In this document: one piece after another, positions 8,770-16,666 of the stretch
Position numbering within the stretch: the first letter of the stretch is position 1
Layout of the letters: every line of letters starts with the position of its first letter
Source of the DNA: JAVEDQ01 sp963783105
Lineage (GTDB): Bacteria > Actinomycetota > Actinomycetes > Frankiales > Frankiaceae
Direction of reading: 5' to 3'
NCBI GenBank assembly: GCA_963783105.1
Contig: CAWAMI010000001.1
Location: 186,001-250,000 of the forward strand
DNA: 64,000 nucleotides
Program-made: the position numbers and the translations under genes
Notes under the pieces: generated by a model
What the model saw: the letters and a program-made list of their open reading frames with translations, nothing else
The model's database searches: none
Told to the model about the DNA's origin: nothing

Positions 8770-9986
8770 GCGTCTTCGCGGACCTCATCGGTCAGCCGGA
8801 TGTCGGCGACACCCTGCAGGGCGCGGCATCCGGCGAGGGCATGACGGCGTCCTGGCTGTTCGTCGGCGCCGCCGGGTCCGGCCGCTCCGTGGCCGCTCGG
8901 AGCTTCGCCGCCGCGCTGCAGTGCACGGCGCCGGAGGAGTCGCTCGAGGGCCCCGGTTTCGACGGCGACGGCTCGGCCGAGATGGCGATTCCGCCCGGCT
9001 GCGGCCAGTGCAACGCCTGCACGACCGTTCTCGCGGGCACGCACGCCGACCTCAAGGTGCTGCGCCCCGAGGGGCTGTCGATCGGCGTTGCCGAGGCGCG
9101 GTCCCTCGTGCTCGAGTCGGCGATGCGCCCCAGCACCGGCCGGTGGCGGATCCTGCTGATCGAGGATGCCGACCGCCTGACCGAGCCCGCCGCCAACGCG
9201 CTGCTCAAGGCGCTCGAAGAGCCGGCGGAGCGAACGGTCTTCCTGCTCTGCGCGCCCGCCGTCGACGACGTCCTCCCGACGATCCGCTCGCGCTGCCGGC
9301 TGATCCGGCTCCGGCCGCCGAGCAGCGGCGACATCGCGGAGGTGCTCGAACGGGAGGGCATCGACCGGAGCATCGCGACCTTCGCCGCCCGCGCCGCCCA
9401 GGGTCACGTCGGGCGCGCGCGGCGGCTGGCGACCGACGAGGCGGCCCGCTCACGGAGGGCGGAGGTCCTGCGGCTACCCACCCGCCTGAACAGCGTGGCC
9501 GAGTGCCTCGCCGCGGCCGCGGATCTCGTGGAGGCGGCGGAGGAGGAGGCCGAGCGGCTGACCGGCGAGCGGGACACCGTCGAGACCGAGGAGCTCCAGT
9601 CGACGCTGGCGGGCACCAAGGGTGGCCGCCGCGGCTCGCTGCAGGTGCGCGGCGCGGCCGGGGCGTTGAAGGACCTCGAGAAGCGGCAGAAGAGCCGGGG
9701 TCGCCGCGCCGTGCTCGACGCCGTGGACCGGGCGCTGGTCGACCTCGCCGCCTGGTACCGCGACGTCCTCGCCGAGCAGCTCGGGGTGCACGAGACGACG
9801 AGCGTCGAGTGGATCCACGACGACCAGCGCCGCGAGATCGCGAAGGCGGCCGCCGGCAGCTGCGCGGAGCAGACCGTCCGCCGCATCCAGGCCGTGCTCG
9901 CCTGCCGGGCGGCCCTGGAGGAGACGCCGGGCATCTCGGCCCAGCTCGCCGTCGAATCCCTCGCCCTGCAGCTGCGCACCGCCTGA
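8766..9986 (+). CDS. holB: DNA polymerase III clamp-loader subunit delta prime
   Basis: Clamp-loader AAA+ subunit of about 406 residues. The N-terminus VFADLIGQ is typical. A modified P-loop (GAAGSGRS) and a zinc-binding cysteine cluster (CGQCNACTT plus an upstream Cys) follow. The conserved LLIEDADRLTEPAANALLK and the SRC motif (TIRSRC) are present, with a coiled, Glu-rich C-terminal region. Start GTG 8766 overlaps the tmk stop by 4 nt. The next gene is convergent. The tmk-holB pair is conserved widely; ricT, its usual neighbour in many bacteria, lies 1.8 kb further on, beyond a sigma-factor module. Confidence 0.95.
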   Translation: MSVFADLIGQPDVGDTLQGAASGEGMTASWLFVGAAGSGRSVAARSFAAALQCTAPEESLEGPGFDGDGSAEMAIPPGCGQCNACTTVLAGTHADLKVLRPEGLSIGVAEARSLVLESAMRPSTGRWRILLIEDADRLTEPAANALLKALEEPAERTVFLLCAPAVDDVLPTIRSRCRLIRLRPPSSGDIAEVLEREGIDRSIATFAARAAQGHVGRARRLATDEAARSRRAEVLRLPTRLNSVAECLAAAADLVEAAEEEAERLTGERDTVETEELQSTLAGTKGGRRGSLQVRGAAGALKDLEKRQKSRGRRAVLDAVDRALVDLAAWYRDVLAEQLGVHETTSVEWIHDDQRREIAKAAAGSCAEQTVRRIQAVLACRAALEETPGISAQLAVESLALQLRTA

Positions 9987-10019
9987 GCGCCGCCCGCCCG
10001 CGCGCCCCCGCCGGAACTC

Positions 10020-11165
10020 TCAGCGGCGCACCAGCTGGTGCACCCGGGCGGCCTCGCGCGTGAGGTGGTCGCGCTCCGGCACGCTGGTCGCGACGCGGGA
10101 CGCCTCGGCGTACAGCTCGGCGGCCCGGTCGAGGTCCCCGGCCTTCTCGTGCAGATACGCCACCGCGGCGGCGTAGCGGGGCAGGTCGGGGCTCACCTCG
10201 GCCAGGGCCGCCAGACCGGCGGGGGCGCCGTCGGCCTCCCCGACGGCCACCGCCCGGTTGAGCCGCACCACCGGGCTGCCGGTGAGCTGCAGCAGCTCGT
10301 CGTACCACTCGACGATCTGCACCCAGTCGGTCTCCGCCGTGCTCCGGGCGTCCGCGTGCAGGGCGGCGATCGCGGCCTGGGCCTGGTACTCGCCCAGCCG
10401 GTCCCGGGCCAGCGCGGTCTGCAGGACCGTCACGCCCTCCGCGATCAGCGTCGTGTCCCAGCGCGACCGGTCCTGCTCGGCGAGCGGGACGAGGCGTCCC
10501 CCGGGACCGGTGCGGGACGCGCGGCGGGCATGGTGCAGCAGCATGAGCGCGAGCAGTCCCGCGACCTCCGGGTCGTCGGTCAGGGCGGCGAGGTGCCGGG
10601 TGAGCCGGATCGCCTCGGCCGCGAGGTCGACGTCCCCGCCGTAGCCCTCGTTGAAGACGAGGTACAGCACCCTCAGCACCGTGCCGAGATCGCCGGCCCG
10701 GTCGAGCGGCACGCCCGCGATCCGTCGCTTCGCCCGGCTGATGCGCTGCGCCATGGTCGCCTCGGGTACGAGGTAGGCCGCGGCGATCTGCCGCGTCGTC
10801 AGCCCGCCGACCGCCCGCAGCGTCAGGGCGACGGCCGCGTCGCGCGGCAGCGTGGGATGGGTGCACAGGAAGAACAGGCGCAGCGAGTCGTCCCTGTCCG
10901 GGACCGGCCCGGGCGGGGGCTCGACCTCCACCGCGAGTTCCCGTCCACGCCGCGACGACTCGGCGCGGGCGGCGTCGAGGAACTTGCGCCACGCGACGGC
11001 GACCAGCCACCCCTTGGGGTCGCGCGGCGGGTCGTCCGGCCAGGTCTCGAGTGCCCGGATCAGGGCCTCCTGCACGGCGTCCTCGGCCGACGCGAAGTCC
11101 GCTCCGCGCCGGCCGAGGACCCCGATCACCGCGGGCACGAGCTCCCGCAGCAGCGAGGAGTTCAC
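10020..11165 (-). CDS. ECF42-type sigma factor with C-terminal TPR-like extension
   Basis: RNA polymerase sigma factor of 381 residues. Sigma2 (EDAVQEALIRALETWP) and sigma4 (TTRQIAAAYLVPEATMAQRISRAKRRI) regions are followed by a helical C-terminal extension of about 200 residues with LNRAVAVGE, typical of ECF42. These sigma factors are encoded with DGPF proteins and have no classical anti-sigma factor. Start GTG 11165 overlaps the stop of the DGPF gene (GTGA), so the two are co-translated. A matching ECF42-like promoter precedes the operon and predicts autoregulation. The stop is 33 nt from the end of holB, convergent. Confidence 0.93.
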   Translation of the reverse strand: MNSSLLRELVPAVIGVLGRRGADFASAEDAVQEALIRALETWPDDPPRDPKGWLVAVAWRKFLDAARAESSRRGRELAVEVEPPPGPVPDRDDSLRLFFLCTHPTLPRDAAVALTLRAVGGLTTRQIAAAYLVPEATMAQRISRAKRRIAGVPLDRAGDLGTVLRVLYLVFNEGYGGDVDLAAEAIRLTRHLAALTDDPEVAGLLALMLLHHARRASRTGPGGRLVPLAEQDRSRWDTTLIAEGVTVLQTALARDRLGEYQAQAAIAALHADARSTAETDWVQIVEWYDELLQLTGSPVVRLNRAVAVGEADGAPAGLAALAEVSPDLPRYAAAVAYLHEKAGDLDRAAELYAEASRVATSVPERDHLTREAARVHQLVRR

Positions 11166-11569
11166 TCGCAACCCGAGGGCGTGTGGGTGAGGAACGGGCG
11201 GACCTCGAGCCACTCGTGGATCGGCTTCCCGCCGGGCCCGGGAGCGGCGGACAGCTCGCCGGCCAGCTCGACCGCGCGGTCCCAGGATTCGACGTCGATG
11301 ACCATCCACCCGGCGATGAGGTCCTTGGTCTCGGCGAACGGTCCGTCGGTCACCGGCGGCCGGCCCTCGCCGTCGTAGCGCACGAACGCGCCCTCGGGCG
11401 CCAGCGCCTGGCCGTCGACGTACTCACCCGTCGTCTGCAGACGGGCCGCGAAGTCGTTCATGTACTGCATGTGGGCGTCGACCTCCTCCGGCGTCCACTG
11501 GTCCATCGCCGGGTAGTCGACGGCCGGGGTCGGCCCGCCGCGGTAGTGCTTCAGCATCAGGTACTTCAT
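11162..11569 (-). CDS. DGPF-domain (YCII-related) protein
   Basis: Small cytoplasmic protein of 135 residues. The family signature TDGPFAETKDLIAG is intact at about 73-86 and the N-terminus MKYLMLKHY is typical. DGPF proteins are regular genetic partners of ECF42 sigma factors; their biochemical role is unclear, although they resemble small dimeric alpha-beta enzymes. It is the first gene of the two-gene operon and overlaps the sigma gene by 4 nt. A sequence fitting the ECF42 -35 and -10 elements lies 49-75 nt upstream. Confidence 0.92.
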   Translation of the reverse strand: MKYLMLKHYRGGPTPAVDYPAMDQWTPEEVDAHMQYMNDFAARLQTTGEYVDGQALAPEGAFVRYDGEGRPPVTDGPFAETKDLIAGWMVIDVESWDRAVELAGELSAAPGPGGKPIHEWLEVRPFLTHTPSGCE

Positions 11570-11617
11570 GGTGTCCTCCTCGCCATGGCGGCCGGACTCG
11601 GCCGCTCGTGTCCCGGG

Positions 11618-11644
11618 GACGGAGCCGGCTGCCCGTTCTCGACA
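11618..11644 (-). promoter_or_regulatory. ECF42-type promoter of the DGPF-sigma operon
   Basis: On the minus strand TGTCGA (11644-11639) is followed after exactly 17 nt by CGTC (11621-11618). The published ECF42 consensus, as I recall it, is TGTCGA at -35 and CGA/TC at -10. Its position about 50 nt before the DGPF start codon fits an autoregulated promoter. Motif seen directly; function inferred. Confidence 0.75.
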
Positions 11645-11757
11645 GCTTCTCCCCCGTCAATGTTCGGGCGGGTCTGGTCGGGCCGGTCTAGATTTCCGCT
11701 GAGGCACGGCTCGGGTGGGTTCTGGACGAACGGCGGTTTGCTGGGGGGAGCGGCGAC

Positions 11758-12600
11758 GTGGCGCTGGTGTGTGCGGTGTCGTTCGAGCGGTACGGCCGGC
11801 TGTACTACGTCGACCCCGGCCCGCACCGGCCGGCGGTCGGTGACCGCGTGCTCGTGCCCACCGACGAGGGGCCGGAGGTCGCCGAGTGCATCTGGGCGCC
11901 GCAGGAGGTCTACGAGCCCGTCGCCGGCCTGCCCGTCCTCGAGGGGCTCGCCACCGAAGCCGACCTGGAGCGCCTCGAACGCTCCCGCAAGAAGCGGGCG
12001 GAGGCCCGGGTCGCGGCCAAGCGGCTGATCCGCAACCTCGGGCTGCCGATGAAGGTGGTCGGCGTCGACGTGGTGCTCGAGCGCGAGCACGTGACGATCT
12101 ACTTCAGCGCCCCGGAGCGGGTCGACTTCCGCCAGTTGGTGCGCGACCTGTCGCGCACCCTGTCCGCCCGCGTCGAGCTCCGGCAGCTGTCCCCTCGGGA
12201 CGAGGCCCGGGTGCAGGGCGGCATCGGCCCCTGCGGGCGCGACCTGTGCTGCGCCACCTTCCTCAAGGACTTCGAGCCGGTCAGCGTCCGGATGGCCAAG
12301 GACCAGGACCTCCCGCTCAACCCGCTGAAGATCAGCGGCGCCTGCGGCCGCCTGATGTGCTGCCTGAAGTACGAGCACCCGCTGTATCAGAAGTTCGCCG
12401 AGACGGCTCCTGCGCTCGGCGAGCGCGTGGACACCCCGGAGGGCCCCGGCAAGGTGGTCGGGCGCTCGGTCCCGAAGGACGCGGTCACCGTGCGCCTCGA
12501 CGACGGTGGACGACGGTGCTCGTGCAGTCGCACCTCGGTCTGCTCGCCCCGGCAGCAGTACGAGACGACGTACGAGAAGCCGGAGACGCCCCGCCCCTGA
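11758..12600 (+). CDS. ricT: PSP1-domain protein, RicT family
   Basis: PSP1-domain protein of about 280 residues. The conserved cysteine blocks GPCGRDLCCATF and ACGRLMCCLKYE are present; in Bacillus RicT similar cysteines take part in Fe-S cluster binding and the protein helps RNase Y-dependent RNA maturation. A shorter Cys-containing patch (RRCSCSRTSVC) lies near the C-terminus. I see no RicA or RicF here, so the Bacillus role cannot simply be transferred. Start GTG 11758 follows a GGGGGGAG stretch. The gene is divergent from the ECF42 operon and convergent with the response regulator. Its usual neighbours tmk and holB are upstream beyond the sigma module. Confidence 0.92.
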   Translation: MALVCAVSFERYGRLYYVDPGPHRPAVGDRVLVPTDEGPEVAECIWAPQEVYEPVAGLPVLEGLATEADLERLERSRKKRAEARVAAKRLIRNLGLPMKVVGVDVVLEREHVTIYFSAPERVDFRQLVRDLSRTLSARVELRQLSPRDEARVQGGIGPCGRDLCCATFLKDFEPVSVRMAKDQDLPLNPLKISGACGRLMCCLKYEHPLYQKFAETAPALGERVDTPEGPGKVVGRSVPKDAVTVRLDDGGRRCSCSRTSVCSPRQQYETTYEKPETPRP

Positions 12601-12609
12601 GACCCGCGG

Positions 12610-12627
12610 GCCCGGTCCGTCCCGGGC
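12610..12627. terminator. Short hairpin between convergent ricT and response regulator
   Basis: A 6-bp GC stem (12610-12615 with 12622-12627) lies in the 33-nt gap between two convergent genes and could serve both. No U-run is seen, so support is weak. Confidence 0.4.
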
Positions 12628-12633
12628 GGCGGA

Positions 12634-13392
12634 TCAAGGGTCGAACCGGTAGCCCATCCCGCGCAGGGTGGTCAGCAGCTTGCGTCCCGGTGGCAGGCTC
12701 TCGATCTTCACCCGGACGCGTCGCACGTGCTCGGTCACCGTCGCCGGGTCCTGGAAACGGGTTCCCCACACGTTCTCGAGCAACTCCTCGCGGCTGAACA
12801 CCTGCCGCGGATGGACGGCGAGGAAGGCGAGCAGCTCGTACTCCCGCGCGGTGAGGTCGATCCGCTCGCCCGCGACGTGCACCTCGCGCGCCCGCCGGTC
12901 CACGGTCAGGTCGCCGAACACGAGCGTCTCGTCGACGGCAGGTTCTGGCGCCTCGTCCCGCGTCGGCTGGCGGCGCAGCCGGGCCCGGATCCGCGCGACG
13001 AGTTCGCGCAGCGAGTAGGGCTTGAGCACGTAGTCGTCGGCGCCGAGCTCGAGGCCGACGACGCGGTCGACCTCCTCGCCGCGCCCGGTGAGCATGATGA
13101 CGGGCACGTCGCTCGTCTGCCGCAATCGGCTCAACACGGCATATCCGTCGAGGCGGGGCATCCCGATGTCGAGGACGACGAGATCGACCTCGCCCCGGGC
13201 GGCGGCGAACAATCGCAATGCCGCTTCGCCGTCGGAGGCCTCGAGAACGCGATAGCCGTAGCGCTCGAGGCTGCGCGCGAGGGCGGTTCGGGAGGCCTCG
13301 TCGTCCTCCGCCAGCAGCAACGTCGACACCGCGGTCGCCGCGGCGGCTCGTCCGTCCGGACCGGGGCGAGCCCCTGGATGTCCGGCTGACAT
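12634..13392 (-). CDS. Orphan OmpR-family response regulator
   Basis: Two-component regulator of 252 residues: receiver domain (about 24-135) and winged-helix DNA-binding domain (about 155-250). Key residues are present: acidic pair Asp30-Asp31, phospho-acceptor Asp75 in VLDIGMP, Thr102 and Lys124 in VLKPY. The C-terminal RGMGYRF is typical of OmpR/PhoB proteins. About 20 extra residues precede the receiver; a GTG at VSTLLLAEDD is an alternative start. No histidine kinase is nearby, so the partner is unknown. A TAAGGT box (13404-13399) ends 6 nt before the ATG, so the mRNA may be leaderless, although the same bases could act as an AAGG ribosome site. Confidence 0.93.
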   Translation of the reverse strand: MSAGHPGARPGPDGRAAAATAVSTLLLAEDDEASRTALARSLERYGYRVLEASDGEAALRLFAAARGEVDLVVLDIGMPRLDGYAVLSRLRQTSDVPVIMLTGRGEEVDRVVGLELGADDYVLKPYSLRELVARIRARLRRQPTRDEAPEPAVDETLVFGDLTVDRRAREVHVAGERIDLTAREYELLAFLAVHPRQVFSREELLENVWGTRFQDPATVTEHVRRVRVKIESLPPGRKLLTTLRGMGYRFDP

Positions 13393-13512
13393 GGCATCAC
13401 CTTATGGCACGAGCGACGTTGATCGAGTCGTAATTGCACCAGGCGCGGATGATCGCAAACCTGGCCGCGGGCAATCACCGGAGAATTCGGCTCGATTCGG
13501 TAGGAAAGAAGA

Positions 13513-13583
13513 GCCGGAGGCGGGGATTGAACCCGCGACCTATCGCTTACGAGGCGATTGCTCTGCCACTGAGCTACTCCGGC
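13513..13583 (-). tRNA. tRNA-Thr (anticodon CGT)
   Basis: A full cloverleaf reads on the minus strand: 7-bp acceptor stem GCCGGAG/CTCCGGC, D stem GCTC/GAGC with a short loop, anticodon stem ATCGC/GCGAT around the loop CTCGTAA, and T arm GCGGG-TTCAATC-CCCGC. The anticodon CGT reads ACG threonine codons. The 3' CCA is not encoded. The length of 71 nt reflects the small D loop. Confidence 0.97.
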
Positions 13584-13638
13584 ACGGAACCCGCGCCACC
13601 AGCAAGGTCGAAACTGTGCCGCGAGCGGGACGCCGTCG

Positions 13639-13659
13639 GGCGGCACGTCTCGTGCCGCC
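13639..13659 (-). terminator. Hairpin downstream of the PAS-GGDEF gene
   Basis: A perfect 9-bp stem (13639-13647 with 13651-13659) with a 3-nt loop lies 57 nt after the stop of the minus-strand PAS-GGDEF gene and before the tRNA. It probably ends that transcript. No U-run. Confidence 0.55.
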
Positions 13660-13715
13660 GAAGGGCGCCGCTCCAGGATGCCACAGCGCTCGTCTCCGCA
13701 GGGGTCGTCCCGCGC

Positions 13716-14783
13716 TCAGGAACCGACGGCCCGCCGCACCTCACGCAGAGCGGAATCGGCGGCGCCGACCAGCTGGTCGGCCGTGCGCTCGTCGCCGGCG
13801 TGCACCAACCCGATCGATGCGGACACGGACAGGCTGGCGGAGCCGGCGGACACCGGACGCCGGAGCTCGTCGCGCAGGCACTCGGCGACCTGCTCCGCGT
13901 CGTCCGTCCCGCCCGTCGGCGACGGGGTGTCGAGCAGGACCAGGAACTGGCTGCCCGACCACCGGCCCACCGTTCCCCGTCGGTCGACGCATCCCCGGAT
14001 CCGCCCCGCCACCACCCGGAGCAGCTCGTCGCCGACGTCCTTCCCGTGCCGGTCGTTCAGCTCGGCGAACCCGTCGAGGTCGAGCAGCAGCACCGCCGGC
14101 ATGCGTCGCTCGGGGAACGGCTCGGCGAGCGACGCCTCGATCCGCTCGCACAGGACGGCGCGGGTCGGCAGGCCGGTGACCTCGTCGTGCTGGGCCCGGT
14201 GCCGCCACATCTGCTCCCGCGTCACGTAGGAGGTGACGTCGAGGTGGAGCACGAGGGCGCCGCTGTGCCGGCCGGGAATCGGAATCGCCTGCAGGGCGAA
14301 CCAGCGCGCCGGCTCGTCGGCCCCGCTGCACGGGTACTCCAGACGCCCCTCCGGCCACTGGCCGTCCAGCGCGGCCCGGATCATCTCCGCTGCCTGGAGC
14401 GCCTCCGGCTCCGCCTCGGACGCGCGGGCGCAGACGTCGACATAGTTGGTGCCGATCTCGGCGGTCGAGCTGCCCCCGCGTTCCAGCCCGAACTCCCGCC
14501 AGGCCCGGTTGACCGAGATGATCACCCCGTCCCGGTCGAGCAGGGCGACACAGGCAGGGAAGACCTCCCACAGCGCGGTGCCCAGCCGGCCGGCCGCTCG
14601 GCGCTGCGAGAGACCGGCCGGGTGACCGCTGAACAGCGCGAGGTCCGAGCCCTGGAGGGGCAGGCCGTCATGCACGTCGGCCATGCGCTCGAGCACTTCG
14701 GACGGCGTGCCCTGCGCGCCGCGGCTCGGCGTGAACATGCGCCGGCCGCTCGACCGCTGCCGGGTGGGTCGCGGCTCGTTCAT
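13716..14783 (-). CDS. PAS-GGDEF protein with degenerate diguanylate cyclase site
   Basis: Protein of 355 residues: variable N-terminus, PAS-like sensor (about 70-190) and GGDEF-fold domain (about 195-350). The domain keeps the metal site LLLDLDGF (Asp235), the HDEVTGLPTR opening and GKDVGDELL. However, the active-site signature reads SGSQF at 276-280 instead of GGDEF, and the inhibitory RxxD site reads RRGT. It is therefore probably not an active diguanylate cyclase and may act as a GTP- or protein-binding module. No EAL domain or transmembrane segment is seen. It is divergent from a Crp-family gene across an intergenic region holding an inverted repeat. Confidence 0.88.
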   Translation of the reverse strand: MNEPRPTRQRSSGRRMFTPSRGAQGTPSEVLERMADVHDGLPLQGSDLALFSGHPAGLSQRRAAGRLGTALWEVFPACVALLDRDGVIISVNRAWREFGLERGGSSTAEIGTNYVDVCARASEAEPEALQAAEMIRAALDGQWPEGRLEYPCSGADEPARWFALQAIPIPGRHSGALVLHLDVTSYVTREQMWRHRAQHDEVTGLPTRAVLCERIEASLAEPFPERRMPAVLLLDLDGFAELNDRHGKDVGDELLRVVAGRIRGCVDRRGTVGRWSGSQFLVLLDTPSPTGGTDDAEQVAECLRDELRRPVSAGSASLSVSASIGLVHAGDERTADQLVGAADSALREVRRAVGS

Positions 14784-15143
14784 CGGGCCGCGCAGACGGC
14801 CGCGGCGTCGGGAGGGGGTGCGAAAGGGTGCGAAACGTCTGCAGACAACGACATCAGCCCGTCGGGAAGCATCTGGATCAGCCCCAAGCAGTCCTGGCTG
14901 ACTGCGAGTCGTAGGTCACATTCTTGTTACTGAGTACGCCACCGTACACAGTCACGGTGCGTACCGCGAGGGTGGGGCGAAACGGACGTCAAGTCCACCG
15001 GGATCCGCCGCGAATTGTTCTGTTCCGGACGGATCGACGCCGGAGCGCTACTGACGGTGAACCCCTCCCGGGGCGGGCCTGCGGGCGGTCCCACGGGGCG
15101 GCGGCATAAGCCCCCGGTCGCGCGGGGTAGCCATGGAGGGCGA
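14784..15143. promoter_or_regulatory. Divergent intergenic region with an imperfect inverted repeat
   Basis: No gene is seen. The main structure is an imperfect palindrome: 12 nt at 14934-14945 pair with 11 nt at 14954-14964, with one bulged C and an 8-nt spacer. It begins with GTACG and ends with CGTAC. It could be an operator serving the divergent PAS-GGDEF and Crp-like genes, or an RNA hairpin. A direct repeat of GGTGCGAAA lies near 14820. The sequence does not match the classical TGTGA-N6-TCACA CRP site. Confidence 0.5.
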
Positions 15144-15986
15144 GTGCCCGATTGGCGAGCAGAGGAAGTCTTCGAGACGGTGACCGGTCAGGAAGCGGCC
15201 GCGCCCACGGGCCCCGCGGCGGCGAACGGGCGGACGGCGGACGGGCGACAGCGGGCCGGGGAGAACCGGCTGCTGGCCGCCGTCGGCCCGCACATGCTCG
15301 AGCGCCTCGCCGCCGACCTCGAGCCCGTGGAGCTGACGCTGGGCCAGGTTCTCTACGAGGTCGACCAGCCACTGACCCACGTCGTCTTCCCGACCCTCGG
15401 CGTGGTCTCGATCGTCTCGGAGGTCGACGGCGAGATCTTCGAGAACGCCACGGTCGGCCCCGAGGGCATGGTCGGGCTACCGGCCGTCCTCGGCGGGGGG
15501 CTGCCGGTCGACCGCGGCATGGTGCAGGTGCAGGGGCGGGGCTTCCGCATGCCCGTCGAGCGGTTCGTCGAGCACAGCCGCTCCGACGAGCGGATGGGAC
15601 GCACGATGCGGACCTACGGCCAGGTGTTCGTCGGCCAGGTCGCCCGCAACGGGGCGTGCGACCGCGCCCACACCATCCGCCGGCGGTGCGCCCGCTGGCT
15701 GCTGCTGACCTCGGACAGGATGCGCAGCGACCGCTTCGAGCTCAAGCAGGAGTTCCTGGCCCAGATGCTCAACGTGCGGCGCGCCTCGGTGAGCCAGGCG
15801 GCGGCCGCGCTCGCGGAGCTGCGGTGCATCGAGTACCGGCGCGGGGTGATCACGATCATCGACCGTTCCGCGCTCGAGGACGCGAGCTGCTCCTGCTACG
15901 CGGCGATGAGCAGCATGTTCGACCGGATCGAGCAGCTCGAGCAGCTCGAAACCGCGAACCGCCCGGATCGGAACTCGCGGTCCTGA
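15144..15986 (+). CDS. Crp/Fnr-family transcriptional regulator
   Basis: Regulator with an N-terminal cyclic-nucleotide-binding-like beta barrel and a C-terminal winged helix (LAQMLNVRRASVSQAAAAL). The barrel begins near LAADLEPVELTLGQVLYE. The classical cAMP-binding phosphate-cassette arginine motif is not obvious, so the ligand is unknown. The Cys-x-Cys pair near the C-terminus (ASCSCYAA) is notable and could be redox active, but this is speculation. Start is uncertain: GTG 15144 is given, GTG 15180 is possible. It is divergent from the PAS-GGDEF gene and convergent with ppa, with 4 nt between stops. Confidence 0.87.
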   Translation: MPDWRAEEVFETVTGQEAAAPTGPAAANGRTADGRQRAGENRLLAAVGPHMLERLAADLEPVELTLGQVLYEVDQPLTHVVFPTLGVVSIVSEVDGEIFENATVGPEGMVGLPAVLGGGLPVDRGMVQVQGRGFRMPVERFVEHSRSDERMGRTMRTYGQVFVGQVARNGACDRAHTIRRRCARWLLLTSDRMRSDRFELKQEFLAQMLNVRRASVSQAAAALAELRCIEYRRGVITIIDRSALEDASCSCYAAMSSMFDRIEQLEQLETANRPDRNSRS

Positions 15987-15990
15987 GCCG

Positions 15991-16485
15991 TCAGAGCTCC
16001 TTGTCGCTGTCCTTCAGACGCTGCCTGCTGGCCTCGATCTCGGCCTCCGCCTCGGCCCGCCCGACCCAGGTCGCGCCTTCCACCGACTTGCCCGGCTCGA
16101 GGTCCTTGTAGGTCTCGAAGAAGTGCTGGATCTCCAGCTTGTCGAAGTCCGGGTAGTGCCGGATGTCGCGCAGATGCTCCTGGCGGACGTCGGCGACCGG
16201 GATGCACAGCACCTTCTCGTCCGGGCCCTTCTCGTCGCTCATCTTGAACATGCCGATCGTCCGGCAGCGGATGAGGCAACCCGGGAAGGTCGGCTCCTCG
16301 ACCAGGACCAGGGCATCGAGCGGGTCGCCGTCGCCGCCGAGGGTGTCCTCGATGTAGCCGTAGTCCGAGGGGTACCGGGTCGCGGTGAACAGCATGCGGT
16401 CGAGGCGGATCCGTCCGGTCTCGTGATCCATCTCGTACTTGTTCCGCGTGCCTCGTGGGATCTCGATGAGGACGTCGAACTCCAC
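15991..16485 (-). CDS. ppa: Soluble inorganic pyrophosphatase
   Basis: Family I cytoplasmic pyrophosphatase of 164 residues, the usual actinobacterial length. Conserved residues include IPRGTRNKYE, YPSDYGYIEDT and the metal-binding GDGDPLDALV, plus DVRQEH and HYPDFDK. It hydrolyses PPi released by biosynthesis without conserving energy, in contrast to the membrane pyrophosphatase at the start of the window. Start ATG 16485. It is divergent from dacB, which agrees with the ppa-dacB order I recall from mycobacteria. Confidence 0.97.
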   Translation of the reverse strand: MEFDVLIEIPRGTRNKYEMDHETGRIRLDRMLFTATRYPSDYGYIEDTLGGDGDPLDALVLVEEPTFPGCLIRCRTIGMFKMSDEKGPDEKVLCIPVADVRQEHLRDIRHYPDFDKLEIQHFFETYKDLEPGKSVEGATWVGRAEAEAEIEASRQRLKDSDKEL

Positions 16486-16653
16486 CGGTTCCTACCTCTC
16501 GCTTACGCCAAGCCGATGCACCGCCGCCCCGGCGCTGCCGTCGTGCCCACCTGCGGTGCGGGCGACACCGGCTCCGGCGAACAACCGGGTCGGTCGCGTG
16601 ACCGGAGCCGGTCGAACAACGGCACGGCCGAGACGGACCGTTCCTGTTCCCCC

Positions 16654-16659
16654 TAGTGT
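16654..16659 (+). promoter_or_regulatory. -10 element of dacB (leaderless)
   Basis: TAGTGT ends exactly 7 nt before the GTG start at 16667. This spacing puts the transcription start on the start codon and predicts a leaderless mRNA. Confidence 0.6.
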
Positions 16660-16666
16660 CGCCTAC

